Source of the DNA: Pseudomonas sp. MWU15-20650
GTDB lineage: Bacteria > Pseudomonadota > Gammaproteobacteria > Pseudomonadales > Pseudomonadaceae
Length of the DNA stretch: 64,000 nt
Direction of reading: 5' to 3'
Assembly: GCF_023242475.1 (NCBI RefSeq)
Contig: NZ_JALJFG010000037.1
Coordinates: forward strand, 1 to 64,000
Below, one piece after another: positions 34,353-42,181 of this stretch. Positions within the stretch are counted from its first letter, which is position 1; the number at the start of each line of letters is the position of its first letter. Under the pieces are notes generated by a model. It saw only the letters and a program-made list of their open reading frames with translations. It had not been told where the DNA came from and did no database searches. Made by a program: the position numbers and the translations under genes.

Positions 34353-35597
34353 TTGAAAAAGAACGTTCTTATCATTGGTGCAGGAGGTGTCGCCAAGGTG
34401 GTGGCCCACAAGTGCGCGCAGCACAACGACGAACTCGGTCGTATTGCTATCGCGTCGCGCAACATCTCCAAATGCCAGGCCATCATCGACAGCGTCAAGG
34501 CCAAGGGTAGCCTCAAAGTACCCGCCGATATCCAAGCCTTCGCGCTGAACGCCCTGGACGTGGAAGCGACCAAGGCCCTGATCCGCGAGACCCAATCGCA
34601 GATCGTCATCAACGTAGGTTCCGCGTTCCTCAACATGTCGGTACTGCGTGCCTGCATCGACACGGGCGTTGCCTACCTCGACACCGCCATCCACGAAGAG
34701 CCGGGCAAGGTCTGCGAGACCCCGCCGTGGTACGGCAACTACGAATGGAACCACCTGGAAGAGTGCAAGCAGAAGAACATCACCGCCATCCTTGGCGTGG
34801 GCTTCGACCCGGGTGTCGTCAACGCGTATGCCGCGCTGGCGCAGCAACAGCATTTCGACCGCATTGACTCGATCGACATCCTTGACGTCAATGCCGGCTC
34901 CCATGGCAAATACTTCGCCACCAATTTCGACCCGGAAATCAACTTCCGCGAATTCACCGGGCAGGTGTGGAGCTGGCAGAACAGCCAGTGGACCAGCAAC
35001 ACCATGTTCGAAGTCAAACGCACCGACGACCTGCCAGTAGTCGGTTCGCAGAACCTGTACCTGACCGGCCACGATGAAGTGCACTCGCTGTCGAAAAACC
35101 TCGACGTGCCCAACGTGCGCTTCTGGATGAGCTTCGGCGAACACTACATCAACGTGTTCACCGTACTGAAAAACCTCGGCCTGCTCTCCGAAAAACCCGT
35201 CACCACCGCCGAGGGCCTGGAAGTGGTGCCGCTCAAACTGGTCAAGGCCGTACTGCCCGACCCGTCTTCGCTTGCCCCGGGCTACACCGGCAAGACCTGC
35301 ATCGGCGACCTGGTCAAAGGCACCAAGGGCGGCCAGCCACGTGAGATGTTCATCTACAACGTGGCGTGCCATGAAGAAGCCTTTGCCGAGACTGACAGCC
35401 AGGGCATCTCTTACACTGCTGGCGTGCCTCCAGTGGCGGCGGCCCTGTTGGTTGCCCGTGGCGAGTGGGATGTAAAACACATGGCCAACGTCGAGGAACT
35501 GCCGGCTGAGCCGTTCCTCAAAGCGCTGGATGTGATGGGGCTGCCAACTCGGATCAAAGACGAGAATGGTGATCGCGCCTGGGATGCGACGGCCTGA
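34353..35597 (+). CDS. Carboxynorspermidine/carboxyspermidine synthase
   Basis: A 414-residue saccharopine-dehydrogenase-like enzyme that condenses aspartate semialdehyde with diaminopropane or putrescine, using NADPH. Rossmann motif LIIGAGGVAKVVAH is at the N-terminus. The best start is TTG at 34353 with AGGAG (34337-34341) upstream; the first ATG at 34284 would overlap nspC by 41 bp. Other features: AYLDTAIHEEPG, LGVGFDPGVVNAYA. With nspC it forms a polyamine operon; which product (norspermidine, spermidine or homospermidine analogue) is not shown. Confidence 0.9.
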   Translation: MKKNVLIIGAGGVAKVVAHKCAQHNDELGRIAIASRNISKCQAIIDSVKAKGSLKVPADIQAFALNALDVEATKALIRETQSQIVINVGSAFLNMSVLRACIDTGVAYLDTAIHEEPGKVCETPPWYGNYEWNHLEECKQKNITAILGVGFDPGVVNAYAALAQQQHFDRIDSIDILDVNAGSHGKYFATNFDPEINFREFTGQVWSWQNSQWTSNTMFEVKRTDDLPVVGSQNLYLTGHDEVHSLSKNLDVPNVRFWMSFGEHYINVFTVLKNLGLLSEKPVTTAEGLEVVPLKLVKAVLPDPSSLAPGYTGKTCIGDLVKGTKGGQPREMFIYNVACHEEAFAETDSQGISYTAGVPPVAAALLVARGEWDVKHMANVEELPAEPFLKALDVMGLPTRIKDENGDRAWDATA

Positions 35598-35622
35598 TTG
35601 GCGGTTGCTGATCGAACAGAAG

Positions 35623-35730
35623 AATGCGCCCCAAGGGGCTAATGCCAGTCAGTTAAGCGCTAGAACGAGCAACCGAGTGATAGTGTTCCTTCTTAACTGA
35701 CTGGCATTACCCCAAGGGGCGCATTTTTTT
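35623..35730 (+). terminator. Rho-independent terminator split by a mobile element
   Basis: AATGCGCCCC AAGGGGCGCATT followed by a T run would form a normal terminator after the polyamine operon. A 70-bp element is lodged between its two arms: left AATGCGCCCCAAGGGGC, right CCCCAAGGGGCGCATTTTTTT. The 11-bp CCCCAAGGGGC is duplicated (35629-35639 and 35710-35720). Each arm alone could still fold as a small hairpin, and the outer arms can still pair across the insert. Confidence 0.85.
35640..35709. mobile_element. MITE-like inverted-repeat element, copy 2
   Basis: A 70-bp element with perfect 18-bp ends, TAATGCCAGTCAGTTAAG and CTTAACTGACTGGCATTA, and the exact 11-bp flanking repeat CCCCAAGGGGC. 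Its interior GCGCTAGAACGAGCAA..GTGATAGTGTT matches copy 3 in the opposite orientation, minus ~25-30 bp. No transposase is encoded. Confidence 0.88.
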
Positions 35731-35967
35731 GTTTGGGTAAACACACATCTCAAAAGCGCAGCCGGGCCTATCTACCGTGACTTGGGCGCCCCTATCTTTA
35801 GCACCTGAATCACCCAGCCCTTTCGTCATCAGCCGGCGTGGGAACGATCATGAAAAAACGCCAATAAAATCAGAATAATCCCCCACCCCTTTCGTCATTT
35901 CGTCATCAGCATGCGTGCACACTACCCGTCCTCATTTTTTCGACAACCTAGACTCAAGGACGGGACC
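35731..35967. other. Intergenic region before a small membrane protein
   Basis: After the terminator, the gap to 35968 contains two related short stretches (CCAGCCCTTTCGTCATCAGC and CCCCACCCCTTTCGTCATTTC) and no gene. Nothing else stands out. Confidence 0.4.
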
Positions 35968-36477
35968 ATGCTGGACATCATCACCCATACCCCCCACTGG
36001 GTATTCGCCCTGCTCATCGTGCTTTGCCTCTTCGGCGCCCTGCAAACCCGTACCCGTCGTGTGCGCCCCGCCATCACCCTGTTGCTGCCGGTCGGCATGC
36101 TGATCCTGTCGATGGCCGGCGTATTGCAGTACACCAGCCATTGGCGCGCAGGGTTGGCTTATTGGATGCTGGGCTTGGCGATCAGCGCAACGACCCTCTC
36201 GCGGCTCATGAGCCCTCATTTCGTGAGCCTCGACACCCACGATAATCGGCTGACCGTACAGGGTAGTTGGCTCCCGTTACTGGTCATCCTGGGGATCTTC
36301 GTCACGCGCTATGCGCTGGGCGTTGCCCATGCGATGCACGTGCCGGCCCTTGGAGTGTGGGCGGTGCAAATGGCCGTGTCGGGCACCCTGGGGGTTTGGA
36401 GCGGCTATTTTGCGTGGCGCGGCTGGGTGTGCGGGCAAGCGATGCGTTCGACTCGCCGTTCTTCGGGGCTGGTATAG
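35968..36477 (+). CDS. Four-to-five-helix inner-membrane protein, function unknown
   Basis: A 169-residue hydrophobic protein beginning MLDIITHTPHWVFALLIVLC, the pattern of small Pseudomonas membrane proteins of the DUF6622 kind. About five membrane segments are visible. The start at 35968 follows CAAGGA; a longer frame from 35911 is not supported. Nothing indicates the role. Confidence 0.7.
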   Translation: MLDIITHTPHWVFALLIVLCLFGALQTRTRRVRPAITLLLPVGMLILSMAGVLQYTSHWRAGLAYWMLGLAISATTLSRLMSPHFVSLDTHDNRLTVQGSWLPLLVILGIFVTRYALGVAHAMHVPALGVWAVQMAVSGTLGVWSGYFAWRGWVCGQAMRSTRRSSGLV

Positions 36478-36856
36478 CGCAGACGTATCCCACAAAGGTT
36501 TCAGGTTGGCGCTCGGAACTTCGCTGACGAACCTTTGCGCCGTCGCTGCCAGCTCAGCGGCCGGATTTGACCGTCCGACTTCAAAGAGCAACTGCGCCAA
36601 CACCGATCTTAGGCGTTTTTTTACGTCTGATGTCTCGTGTCGCGGCAGCCGTGCGCGGGATACCCTCGGGTATGCCGGTTTTTGCTTCTTTGGCCGGTCG
36701 GTCAACCCGCGTATAGCTGCCACCCTATTTCGTTTGACCGCGAATCGTGGCAGCTCCATTTTTTGGTGGACAAGGCGCTGAACGAGAGCCACCCGGCTGC
36801 TTGAGATCGGTAAGATCGTTCCCCCACAGCGTGGGAACGGTCATCATCCCTGGCGA
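36478..36856. other. Non-coding stretch between membrane protein and glutaminase
   Basis: About 380 bp with open frames on both strands that look spurious. One palindromic piece is AGCTGCCA (36715-36722) facing TGGCAGCT (36747-36754), typical of Pseudomonas intergenic repeats. No gene is supported. Confidence 0.5.
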
Positions 36857-37765
36857 TTAAAACACCGACCACCCAATCCGCTCACTCAACAACTCCAACG
36901 CTTTCATCCCCGCCAGGGAGTTCCCCGCTGCGTTCAATTCCGGCGACCACACGCACACCGTGAACTGCCCTGGCACCACGGCGACAATCCCCCCGCCGAC
37001 CCCGCTTTTACCTGGCAACCCAACCCGATAGGCGAAATTACCCGCCTCGTCATACAGCCCGCTGGTGGCCATGATCGAGTTCACTTGCTTGGTCTGGCGC
37101 GCGGTCAGGATCTGCTCGCCGCTGTGGGCGCTGACGCCTTCGTTGGCCAGGAAGCTGAAGGCCCTGGCCAAGTCCAGGCAACTCATCTGCAACGCGCAGT
37201 AGTTGAAGTAGCTGTGCAGCACCGCGTCCACATCATTGTGGAAATTACCGAATGACTTCATCAGGTAGGCCATGGCCGCGTTGCGCGCGCCGTGTTGGGC
37301 TTCTGATTCGGCGACAACGCTATTGACCAGGATTTGCGGGTTGCCCGACAAGCGCCGCACAAAGTCGCGCATCGACAGGATCGGCACGGCAAAGCGCGAT
37401 TGGTTGATGTCGCAAATCACCAAGGCACCGGCGTTGATAAAGGGATTGCGCGGACGGCCGCGTTCAAATTCCAGTTGCACCATGGAGTTGAACGGTTGCC
37501 CCGACGGCTCGTGCCCCAGGCGCTCCCAGATGGTTTCGCCGCCATGATCGATGGCCTGCACCAGGCTGAACACCTTGGAAATACTCTGCACCGAGAACAG
37601 GGTGTCGGCGTCACCGGCGCAGTAGGCCGAACCGTCGTTGCCGTACACCGCAATACCGAGTTGGTTGGCGGGTACGTCGGCCAGCGCGGGGATGTAGTCG
37701 GCGACTTTACCGAGGCCGATCAGTGGACGTACTTCGTCGAGAATCGACGAAAGCATCGCCTGCAT
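36857..37765 (-). CDS. glsA: Glutaminase
   Basis: Hydrolyses glutamine to glutamate and ammonia. The 302-residue protein has the serine-beta-lactamase-like fold with SISK at 61-64 (S61 and K64 catalytic pair), the conserved RPLIGLGKVADYIPAL near the N-terminus, EFERGRPRNPFINAGA, and GLPGKSGVGGGI near the C-terminus. The ATG at 37765 has AGGA eight bases upstream and gives the usual length; ATGs further upstream would add 5-27 residues. Confidence 0.92.
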   Translation of the reverse strand: MQAMLSSILDEVRPLIGLGKVADYIPALADVPANQLGIAVYGNDGSAYCAGDADTLFSVQSISKVFSLVQAIDHGGETIWERLGHEPSGQPFNSMVQLEFERGRPRNPFINAGALVICDINQSRFAVPILSMRDFVRRLSGNPQILVNSVVAESEAQHGARNAAMAYLMKSFGNFHNDVDAVLHSYFNYCALQMSCLDLARAFSFLANEGVSAHSGEQILTARQTKQVNSIMATSGLYDEAGNFAYRVGLPGKSGVGGGIVAVVPGQFTVCVWSPELNAAGNSLAGMKALELLSERIGWSVF

Positions 37766-37861
37766 GTCTTGTCCTGTCATCTGTCTTCGAATGGGTGATA
37801 AACGGGGCGACGAGGATACCTGAAATGCCCGGAATCCTCGCCACAATCCGCGCGTGCGCAG

Positions 37862-38071
37862 TCAAAAATACGCCACATCCGAGACCTGCTCATCCTGGGC
37901 CAAAGCGTGCAGACCGTAGCCCTGGACCTGGGCGATGCAAACGCCAGCGGCTTTATCACCCTGTTCCGCAAGGCGGTGGGGCAACCGCCGGCACGTTATC
38001 TGGCGGTTCGCATGGCCGTGGCGGGTCATCAATCGCAGCGCGGTATCGCAATGCGCGAGGCGGCCGAATAA
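37862..38071 (+). pseudogene. AraC-family regulator fragment (C-terminal helix-turn-helix)
   Basis: In-frame reading gives RHIRDLLILGQSVQTVALDL, then GDANASGFITLFRKAVGQPP and ARYLAVRM, ending at TAA 38069-38071. This is the second helix-turn-helix of an AraC protein (compare SAFIRMFRRALGTTP, ARYL). No N-terminal part or start codon exists upstream, so the gene is a remnant of ~70 residues. It lies between the glutaminase gene and the monooxygenase gene at 38235. Confidence 0.7.
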
Positions 38072-38234
38072 ATGCAAGTTCCTGATAAAGTTACACCCTA
38101 TCATTTTATATTTTAATAATTAGGTTAGAACCAATCGGCATTTTACAGGCGCGGCTGCTGGCCCTACTTTCACGCTACGGACCGACCCCTTGCCCGGTGG
38201 AGGCTGGTTTATCAACCTCGACAAGGACCTGACC

Positions 38235-39317
38235 ATGAGCATTGAATTCATCGGCTATATTGGCGGCCACCACGCCTCCGAGATCCATCCGCGCAGCGGC
38301 CCAACCCTGCAGCCAGATTATGTGGAGACCGTGGCCCGCGCCCACGAAGAGGCCGGCTTCGACCGCGCCCTGGTAGCCTTCCACTCCAACAGCCCGGACA
38401 GCACGCTGATCGCTGCCCATGCGGCCAGTGTCACCACCACGCTGCAATTTCTTATCGCCCATCGCCCGGGCTTCACCCAGCCCACACTGGCTGCGCGCCA
38501 GTTCGCTACGCTGGATGTATTCAACGGCGGGCGCACCGCCGTGCACATCATCACCGGGGGCGATGACCGCGAACTGCGCGCCGACGGCAGCCATATCGGC
38601 AAGGACGAACGCTACGCGCGCACCGACGAGTACCTCAGCGTGGTGCGCCAGGAATGGACCCGCGAACAGCCCTTCGATTTCACCGGCACGTATTACCAGG
38701 TGGAAGGTGCGCACTCCACGGTGAAGTCACCGCAACAACCGCATATTCCGCTGTACTTCGGCGGCTCGTCAGCCGCAGCGATTGCGGTGGCGGGCAAGCA
38801 CGCGGATGTGTATGCACTGTGGGGCGAAACCTATGAGCAGGTGCGCGAAGTCGTGACCCAAGTGCGCGCGCAAGCAGCCAGGCACGGGCGTACGATTCGC
38901 TTCAGTTTGTCGTTGCGGCCGATCCTCGCCGAGACCGAGGCGCTGGCCTGGCAGCGTGCCGAGCACATTTTGCAGCAAGCCACGGCACTGGCCGAGAAGA
39001 ACGGCTTTGTGCGCCGTGAACCACCCAATGAAGGCTCGCGACGCTTGCTGGCGGCGGCGGCGCAGGGGTCGCGATTGGACAAACGTTTGTGGACCGCGAT
39101 TGCCGGGTTGCTGGGGGCGCAAGGTAACTCCACCGCGCTGGTAGGGACGGCTGAGCAGGTCGCTGAAGCGCTGCTGGACTACTACGACCTGGGGATTACC
39201 ACGTTCCTGATTCGTGGCTTCGACCCGCTCAATGATGCGATTGATTACGGCAAGCGCTTGATCCCGCTCACCCGCCAACTCATCGCTGAGCGCGAACAGG
39301 CCCAACACGTCGCCTAA
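38235..39317 (+). CDS. SsuD/MsuD-like LLM-class flavin-dependent monooxygenase
   Basis: A 360-residue TIM-barrel luciferase-like oxygenase close to alkanesulfonate monooxygenase. It uses reduced FMN and O2 to split C-S bonds of sulfonates. Visible: FIGYIGGHHASE at the start, LQFLIAHRPGFTQPTLAARQ, INGGR-type loop FNGGRTAVHIITGGDD, and IPLYFGGSSAAAIAVAGKHA. The ATG at 38235 follows AAGGAC. The divergent-pointing aldolase gene ends near it; a separate reductase for FMN is not in the window. Confidence 0.85.
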   Translation: MSIEFIGYIGGHHASEIHPRSGPTLQPDYVETVARAHEEAGFDRALVAFHSNSPDSTLIAAHAASVTTTLQFLIAHRPGFTQPTLAARQFATLDVFNGGRTAVHIITGGDDRELRADGSHIGKDERYARTDEYLSVVRQEWTREQPFDFTGTYYQVEGAHSTVKSPQQPHIPLYFGGSSAAAIAVAGKHADVYALWGETYEQVREVVTQVRAQAARHGRTIRFSLSLRPILAETEALAWQRAEHILQQATALAEKNGFVRREPPNEGSRRLLAAAAQGSRLDKRLWTAIAGLLGAQGNSTALVGTAEQVAEALLDYYDLGITTFLIRGFDPLNDAIDYGKRLIPLTRQLIAEREQAQHVA

Positions 39318-39337
39318 GCACACAGCAGGTCTCGAAC

Positions 39338-39470
39338 GGTGGGAGGGGGCTTGCCCCAATGCCAGTCAGTCAAGAAAACACTATCACTGTGACAAGCCCG
39401 CTCGCCACAGGTTACCGATTGCTCGTTCTAGCGCTTAACTGACTGACATGGGGGCTTGCCCCCTCCCACC
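39338..39470. repeat. REP palindrome interrupted by an element
   Basis: GGTGGGAGGGGGCTTGCCCC (39338-39357) and GGGGGCTTGCCCCCTCCCACC (39450-39470) together make a REP-type palindrome with a 10-bp overlap, GGGCTTGCCC, repeated on each side of the insert at 39357-39451. Confidence 0.85.
39357..39451. mobile_element. MITE-like inverted-repeat element, copy 3
   Basis: A 95-bp element related to the copies at 18509 and 35640: left end AATGCCAGTCAGTCAAG, right end CTTAACTGACTGACAT, with mutated tips. Interior GTGACAAGCCCGCTCGCCAC, then AGGTTACCGATTGCTCGTTC and TAGCGC. In reverse orientation it matches copy 2 throughout except for ~25-30 bp missing from copy 2. Confidence 0.85.
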
Positions 39471-39492
39471 GTTGATTACCGAGCCCTCAGGA

Positions 39493-40287
39493 TCAGTTTT
39501 TGTAGTCGGTGTCGGTACGCTCCAGCTGGCGTACCAGTGCATTCCAATGCCGTGCCACACCCGGCCCTTCCCCACTGCTGAACACCTTGGCCTGCTCTTC
39601 CACCTTGGCCACCACCTCTGCGGGAGGAAAGATCAACTCGGCATTCCCCGCCGCCTGGGCGGCAATCTGGATATTGCACGCCCGCTCCAACCCTTGCAGT
39701 TGCTGGAAGGCATGCTCGACGCTGACACCGGCCGTCAACAACCCGTGGTTGCGCAGGATCATCACACTCTTGTCGCCCAGGTCCGCCACCAGCCGCTCGC
39801 GTTCGTCCAGGTCCAGGGCCACGCCCTCGTAACCGTGGTAGGCCACACGCCCGGAGAACGCAATCGAATGCTGGGAGATCGGCAGCAGGCCGCCCTGCTG
39901 CGCCGACACCGCAATGCCGTCGCGGGTATGGGTATGCAACACCGCTTGCAGGTCGTGGCGTGCGCCGTGGATGGCGCTATGGATCACGTAGCCGGCGTAG
40001 TTGATCCCCAGGCCAGTGGGGTCATCGACGAGGGTGCCATCAAGGTCGACCTTGACCAAGTTGGAGGCGCTGATTTCATCGAACAGCAACCCGAAGGCGT
40101 TGATCAGGAAATGCTCCTCGGGGCCCGGTACCCGGGCGGAGAAATGGGTGTAGATATGGTCGGTCCACTTGTACAGGGCCGCCAGTCGATAGGCGGCGGC
40201 CAGCTTGACCCGCACCTCCCACTCTTGCGGGGTGACCCGCTGGCGAACATTGCTGGAGACACTGGAAATCGGAGTGACGCTGCTCAT
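39493..40287 (-). CDS. Class II aldolase/adducin family protein
   Basis: A 264-residue cytosolic protein of the fuculose-phosphate aldolase fold. Zinc ligands include H118 and H120 in VLHTHTRDG and the histidine in MILRNHGLLTAG. FPPAEVVAKVEEQAKV near the C-terminus is typical of Pseudomonas homologues without a named substrate. It lies between two sulfur-related genes, so a role in processing a sulfonate-derived aldehyde or hydroxyacid is conceivable, but not shown. Confidence 0.85.
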   Translation of the reverse strand: MSSVTPISSVSSNVRQRVTPQEWEVRVKLAAAYRLAALYKWTDHIYTHFSARVPGPEEHFLINAFGLLFDEISASNLVKVDLDGTLVDDPTGLGINYAGYVIHSAIHGARHDLQAVLHTHTRDGIAVSAQQGGLLPISQHSIAFSGRVAYHGYEGVALDLDERERLVADLGDKSVMILRNHGLLTAGVSVEHAFQQLQGLERACNIQIAAQAAGNAELIFPPAEVVAKVEEQAKVFSSGEGPGVARHWNALVRQLERTDTDYKN

Positions 40288-40452
40288 GGCGGATCTTCCT
40301 GGATGGCCTTAAGGACTTCCAGGCAAGACTAGGGGATGGTCAAAAATAATAAAAAGCACATTTTAATCTAAGCTAATTATTATTGTTTTTCATAAAGGTC
40401 GTGCTCACGACACTGGATAAATGCGGAAGGACGCAAGCCCCCGCCTACAAGG

Positions 40453-41358
40453 TTAAGCAGCACTACGAATCTTATGCAAAGACTCCGCTACCCACTGGCC
40501 GAACGCATCCACCGGGCCTTGCAGGTTGCCAAGAAAATGCGGGTAGATCAGCCACAAATCCATCACCGGCTTGAAGTCCTTGAGCGGCATCACCGCCAAG
40601 TGTTCACGATGCGCACTGCGCTCCAGCAATGGGCGCGGCACCAGGCCAAGGCCCAAGCCATCGGCCACCAACCCCAATTGCAGCTCCGTGCCGAAGGTCT
40701 CCAGGTTCACCCGCAGCGCCAAGCCCTGGTCAGACAAGGTGCGCTGCAAGCCGGCGCGAAAGCCGCAACCATCCGGGTTGAGAATCCAGCCGTTCTGGTA
40801 CACATCGGCCAGCTTGCACGGCTTCTTTGGTAACTGCGCCTTGGCGCACACCACCACCAGCTCCATCTTGCCGATGGACTCACCGACGATGTTGTCAGGG
40901 AAAATCTTGCCGGCCGGAAACAAGGCCACCGCCGCATCCAGCTCGCCGCGTTCGATCTTGCCGACCAATTGGCTGCCCCAACCAGTAGCGACCTGGGCAC
41001 GCAGGTCCTGGTAGTGCGTACGCAAGTGCTTGAGCGCGTCCAGCAACACCACATCACCGATGGTCTGCGGTACGCCCAGGCGCAGCACGCCGGTCGGCGG
41101 TGCATCCGTGGCTACCAACTCGCGCAGGGCATCCATCTCGCGCAGGATCAGCCGGCATTGTTCATAGACGCGGGTGCCGATCAGCGTAGGCTTGAGGGGC
41201 TTGGTGTTGCGGTCGAACAGCTCCACCCCCAGCGCCTGCTCGAAGTTCTGCACGCGGCGAGTGATGGCCGGCTGGGTCAGTTGCAACGACTCGGCGGCAT
41301 GGCTGATGGACTGGCAACGAATCACTTCGACAAAGGCATCGATATCGTCAATTTTCAT
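40453..41358 (-). CDS. LysR-type regulator
   Basis: A 301-residue LTTR. The N-terminal winged helix reads MKIDDIDAFVEVIRCQSISH and QLTQPAITRRVQNFEQALGV; the effector domain fills the remainder. The start at 41358 was preferred over the frame start at 41403. Divergent from the cysteine-dioxygenase-like gene across an AT-rich 211-bp gap, it probably controls that sulfur operon. Confidence 0.88.
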   Translation of the reverse strand: MKIDDIDAFVEVIRCQSISHAAESLQLTQPAITRRVQNFEQALGVELFDRNTKPLKPTLIGTRVYEQCRLILREMDALRELVATDAPPTGVLRLGVPQTIGDVVLLDALKHLRTHYQDLRAQVATGWGSQLVGKIERGELDAAVALFPAGKIFPDNIVGESIGKMELVVVCAKAQLPKKPCKLADVYQNGWILNPDGCGFRAGLQRTLSDQGLALRVNLETFGTELQLGLVADGLGLGLVPRPLLERSAHREHLAVMPLKDFKPVMDLWLIYPHFLGNLQGPVDAFGQWVAESLHKIRSAA

Positions 41359-41569
41359 TTGGGCTGCACATAGAGAAGCGTCATTAAGATGTGTGCCAAG
41401 CATAGTTGTCGGAACCCGGTCTGGATAGCCCAGGCTGCGATCGATAACGTCTAACGCTATTCAGACAGGTTCTATATTACTTTCAGCTATAGGTTAATCA
41501 TTAAAAAATAGAATATTAACTGCAAACATTATGCTTATATGGTCGCATCCCCCTGACGATGGAATGGTC
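41359..41569. promoter_or_regulatory. Divergent AT-rich control region of the sulfur operon
   Basis: This gap has CTATATTACTTTCAGCTATAG (41471-41491), imperfectly palindromic, and AAAAAATAGAATATTAACTG. LysR proteins bind T-N11-A sequences in such gaps. The element is a candidate operator for the regulator at 40453-41358; the evidence is only position and symmetry. Confidence 0.35.
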
Positions 41570-42181
41570 ATGACCCAGGCCCGACACCCCGAGCGACTAA
41601 GAGCCTTCATAGGTGCCCTGGCGGAATTGATCGATGGCAACCCTCGCGAAGGCGACCTGCTGCACCGTGGCGGTAAGCTACTGGCGCAACTGGTCAGCCA
41701 TGATGATTGGCTGCCCGACGAATACGCCCAACCCGACCCCGAGCGCTACCAGCAATTTTTGCTGCATGCCGATTCGCGTCAGCGTTTCAGCATCGTCAGC
41801 TTCGTGTGGGGGCCAGGGCAAAGCACGCCGATTCATGACCATCGGGTGTGGGGCTTGATCGGCATGTTGCGCGGTTCGGAGTTTTCCCAAGGCTTTGAGC
41901 GCGCGCCCGATGGCAGGCTGGTAGCCGAAGGCACGCCCATCCAACTGCTCCCGGGCCAGGTCGAAGTGGTGTCGCCCAAGGTCGGTGACATCCATCAGGT
42001 CAACAATGCCCACAGCGACCAGGTGTCGATCAGCATTCATGTGTACGGCGCCAATATCGGTGCGGTACGCCGCGCGGTGTATCAACCCGACGGCAGCGAG
42101 AAGCTGTTTATTTCCGGTTATTCCAACGCCTACCTCCCGAACATCTGGGATGTGTCCAAAGAAAAGAGCCCTGCCCTATGA
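41570..42181 (+). CDS. Cysteine-dioxygenase-like cupin enzyme
   Basis: A 203-residue iron-dependent thiol dioxygenase. The three iron ligands are visible as H89 and H91 (TPIHDHRVWG) and H142 (GDIHQVNNA). It would oxidise cysteine, 3-mercaptopropionate or a related thiol to the sulfinate. The ATG at 41570 is chosen over an earlier ATG at 41531. It overlaps the rhodanese gene by ATGA, a strong sign that the two work on one sulfur substrate. Confidence 0.85.
   Translation: MTQARHPERLRAFIGALAELIDGNPREGDLLHRGGKLLAQLVSHDDWLPDEYAQPDPERYQQFLLHADSRQRFSIVSFVWGPGQSTPIHDHRVWGLIGMLRGSEFSQGFERAPDGRLVAEGTPIQLLPGQVEVVSPKVGDIHQVNNAHSDQVSISIHVYGANIGAVRRAVYQPDGSEKLFISGYSNAYLPNIWDVSKEKSPAL

Noticed and set aside
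33221..35480. Long minus-strand frames opposite nspC and its partner
   Set aside because: Antisense shadows of two strongly conserved polyamine genes.
36277..36792. 171-residue minus-strand frame across the membrane-protein end and downstream gap
   Set aside because: Overlaps a better gene, Arg/Pro/His-rich, no ribosome site; the gap resembles a common intergenic repeat.
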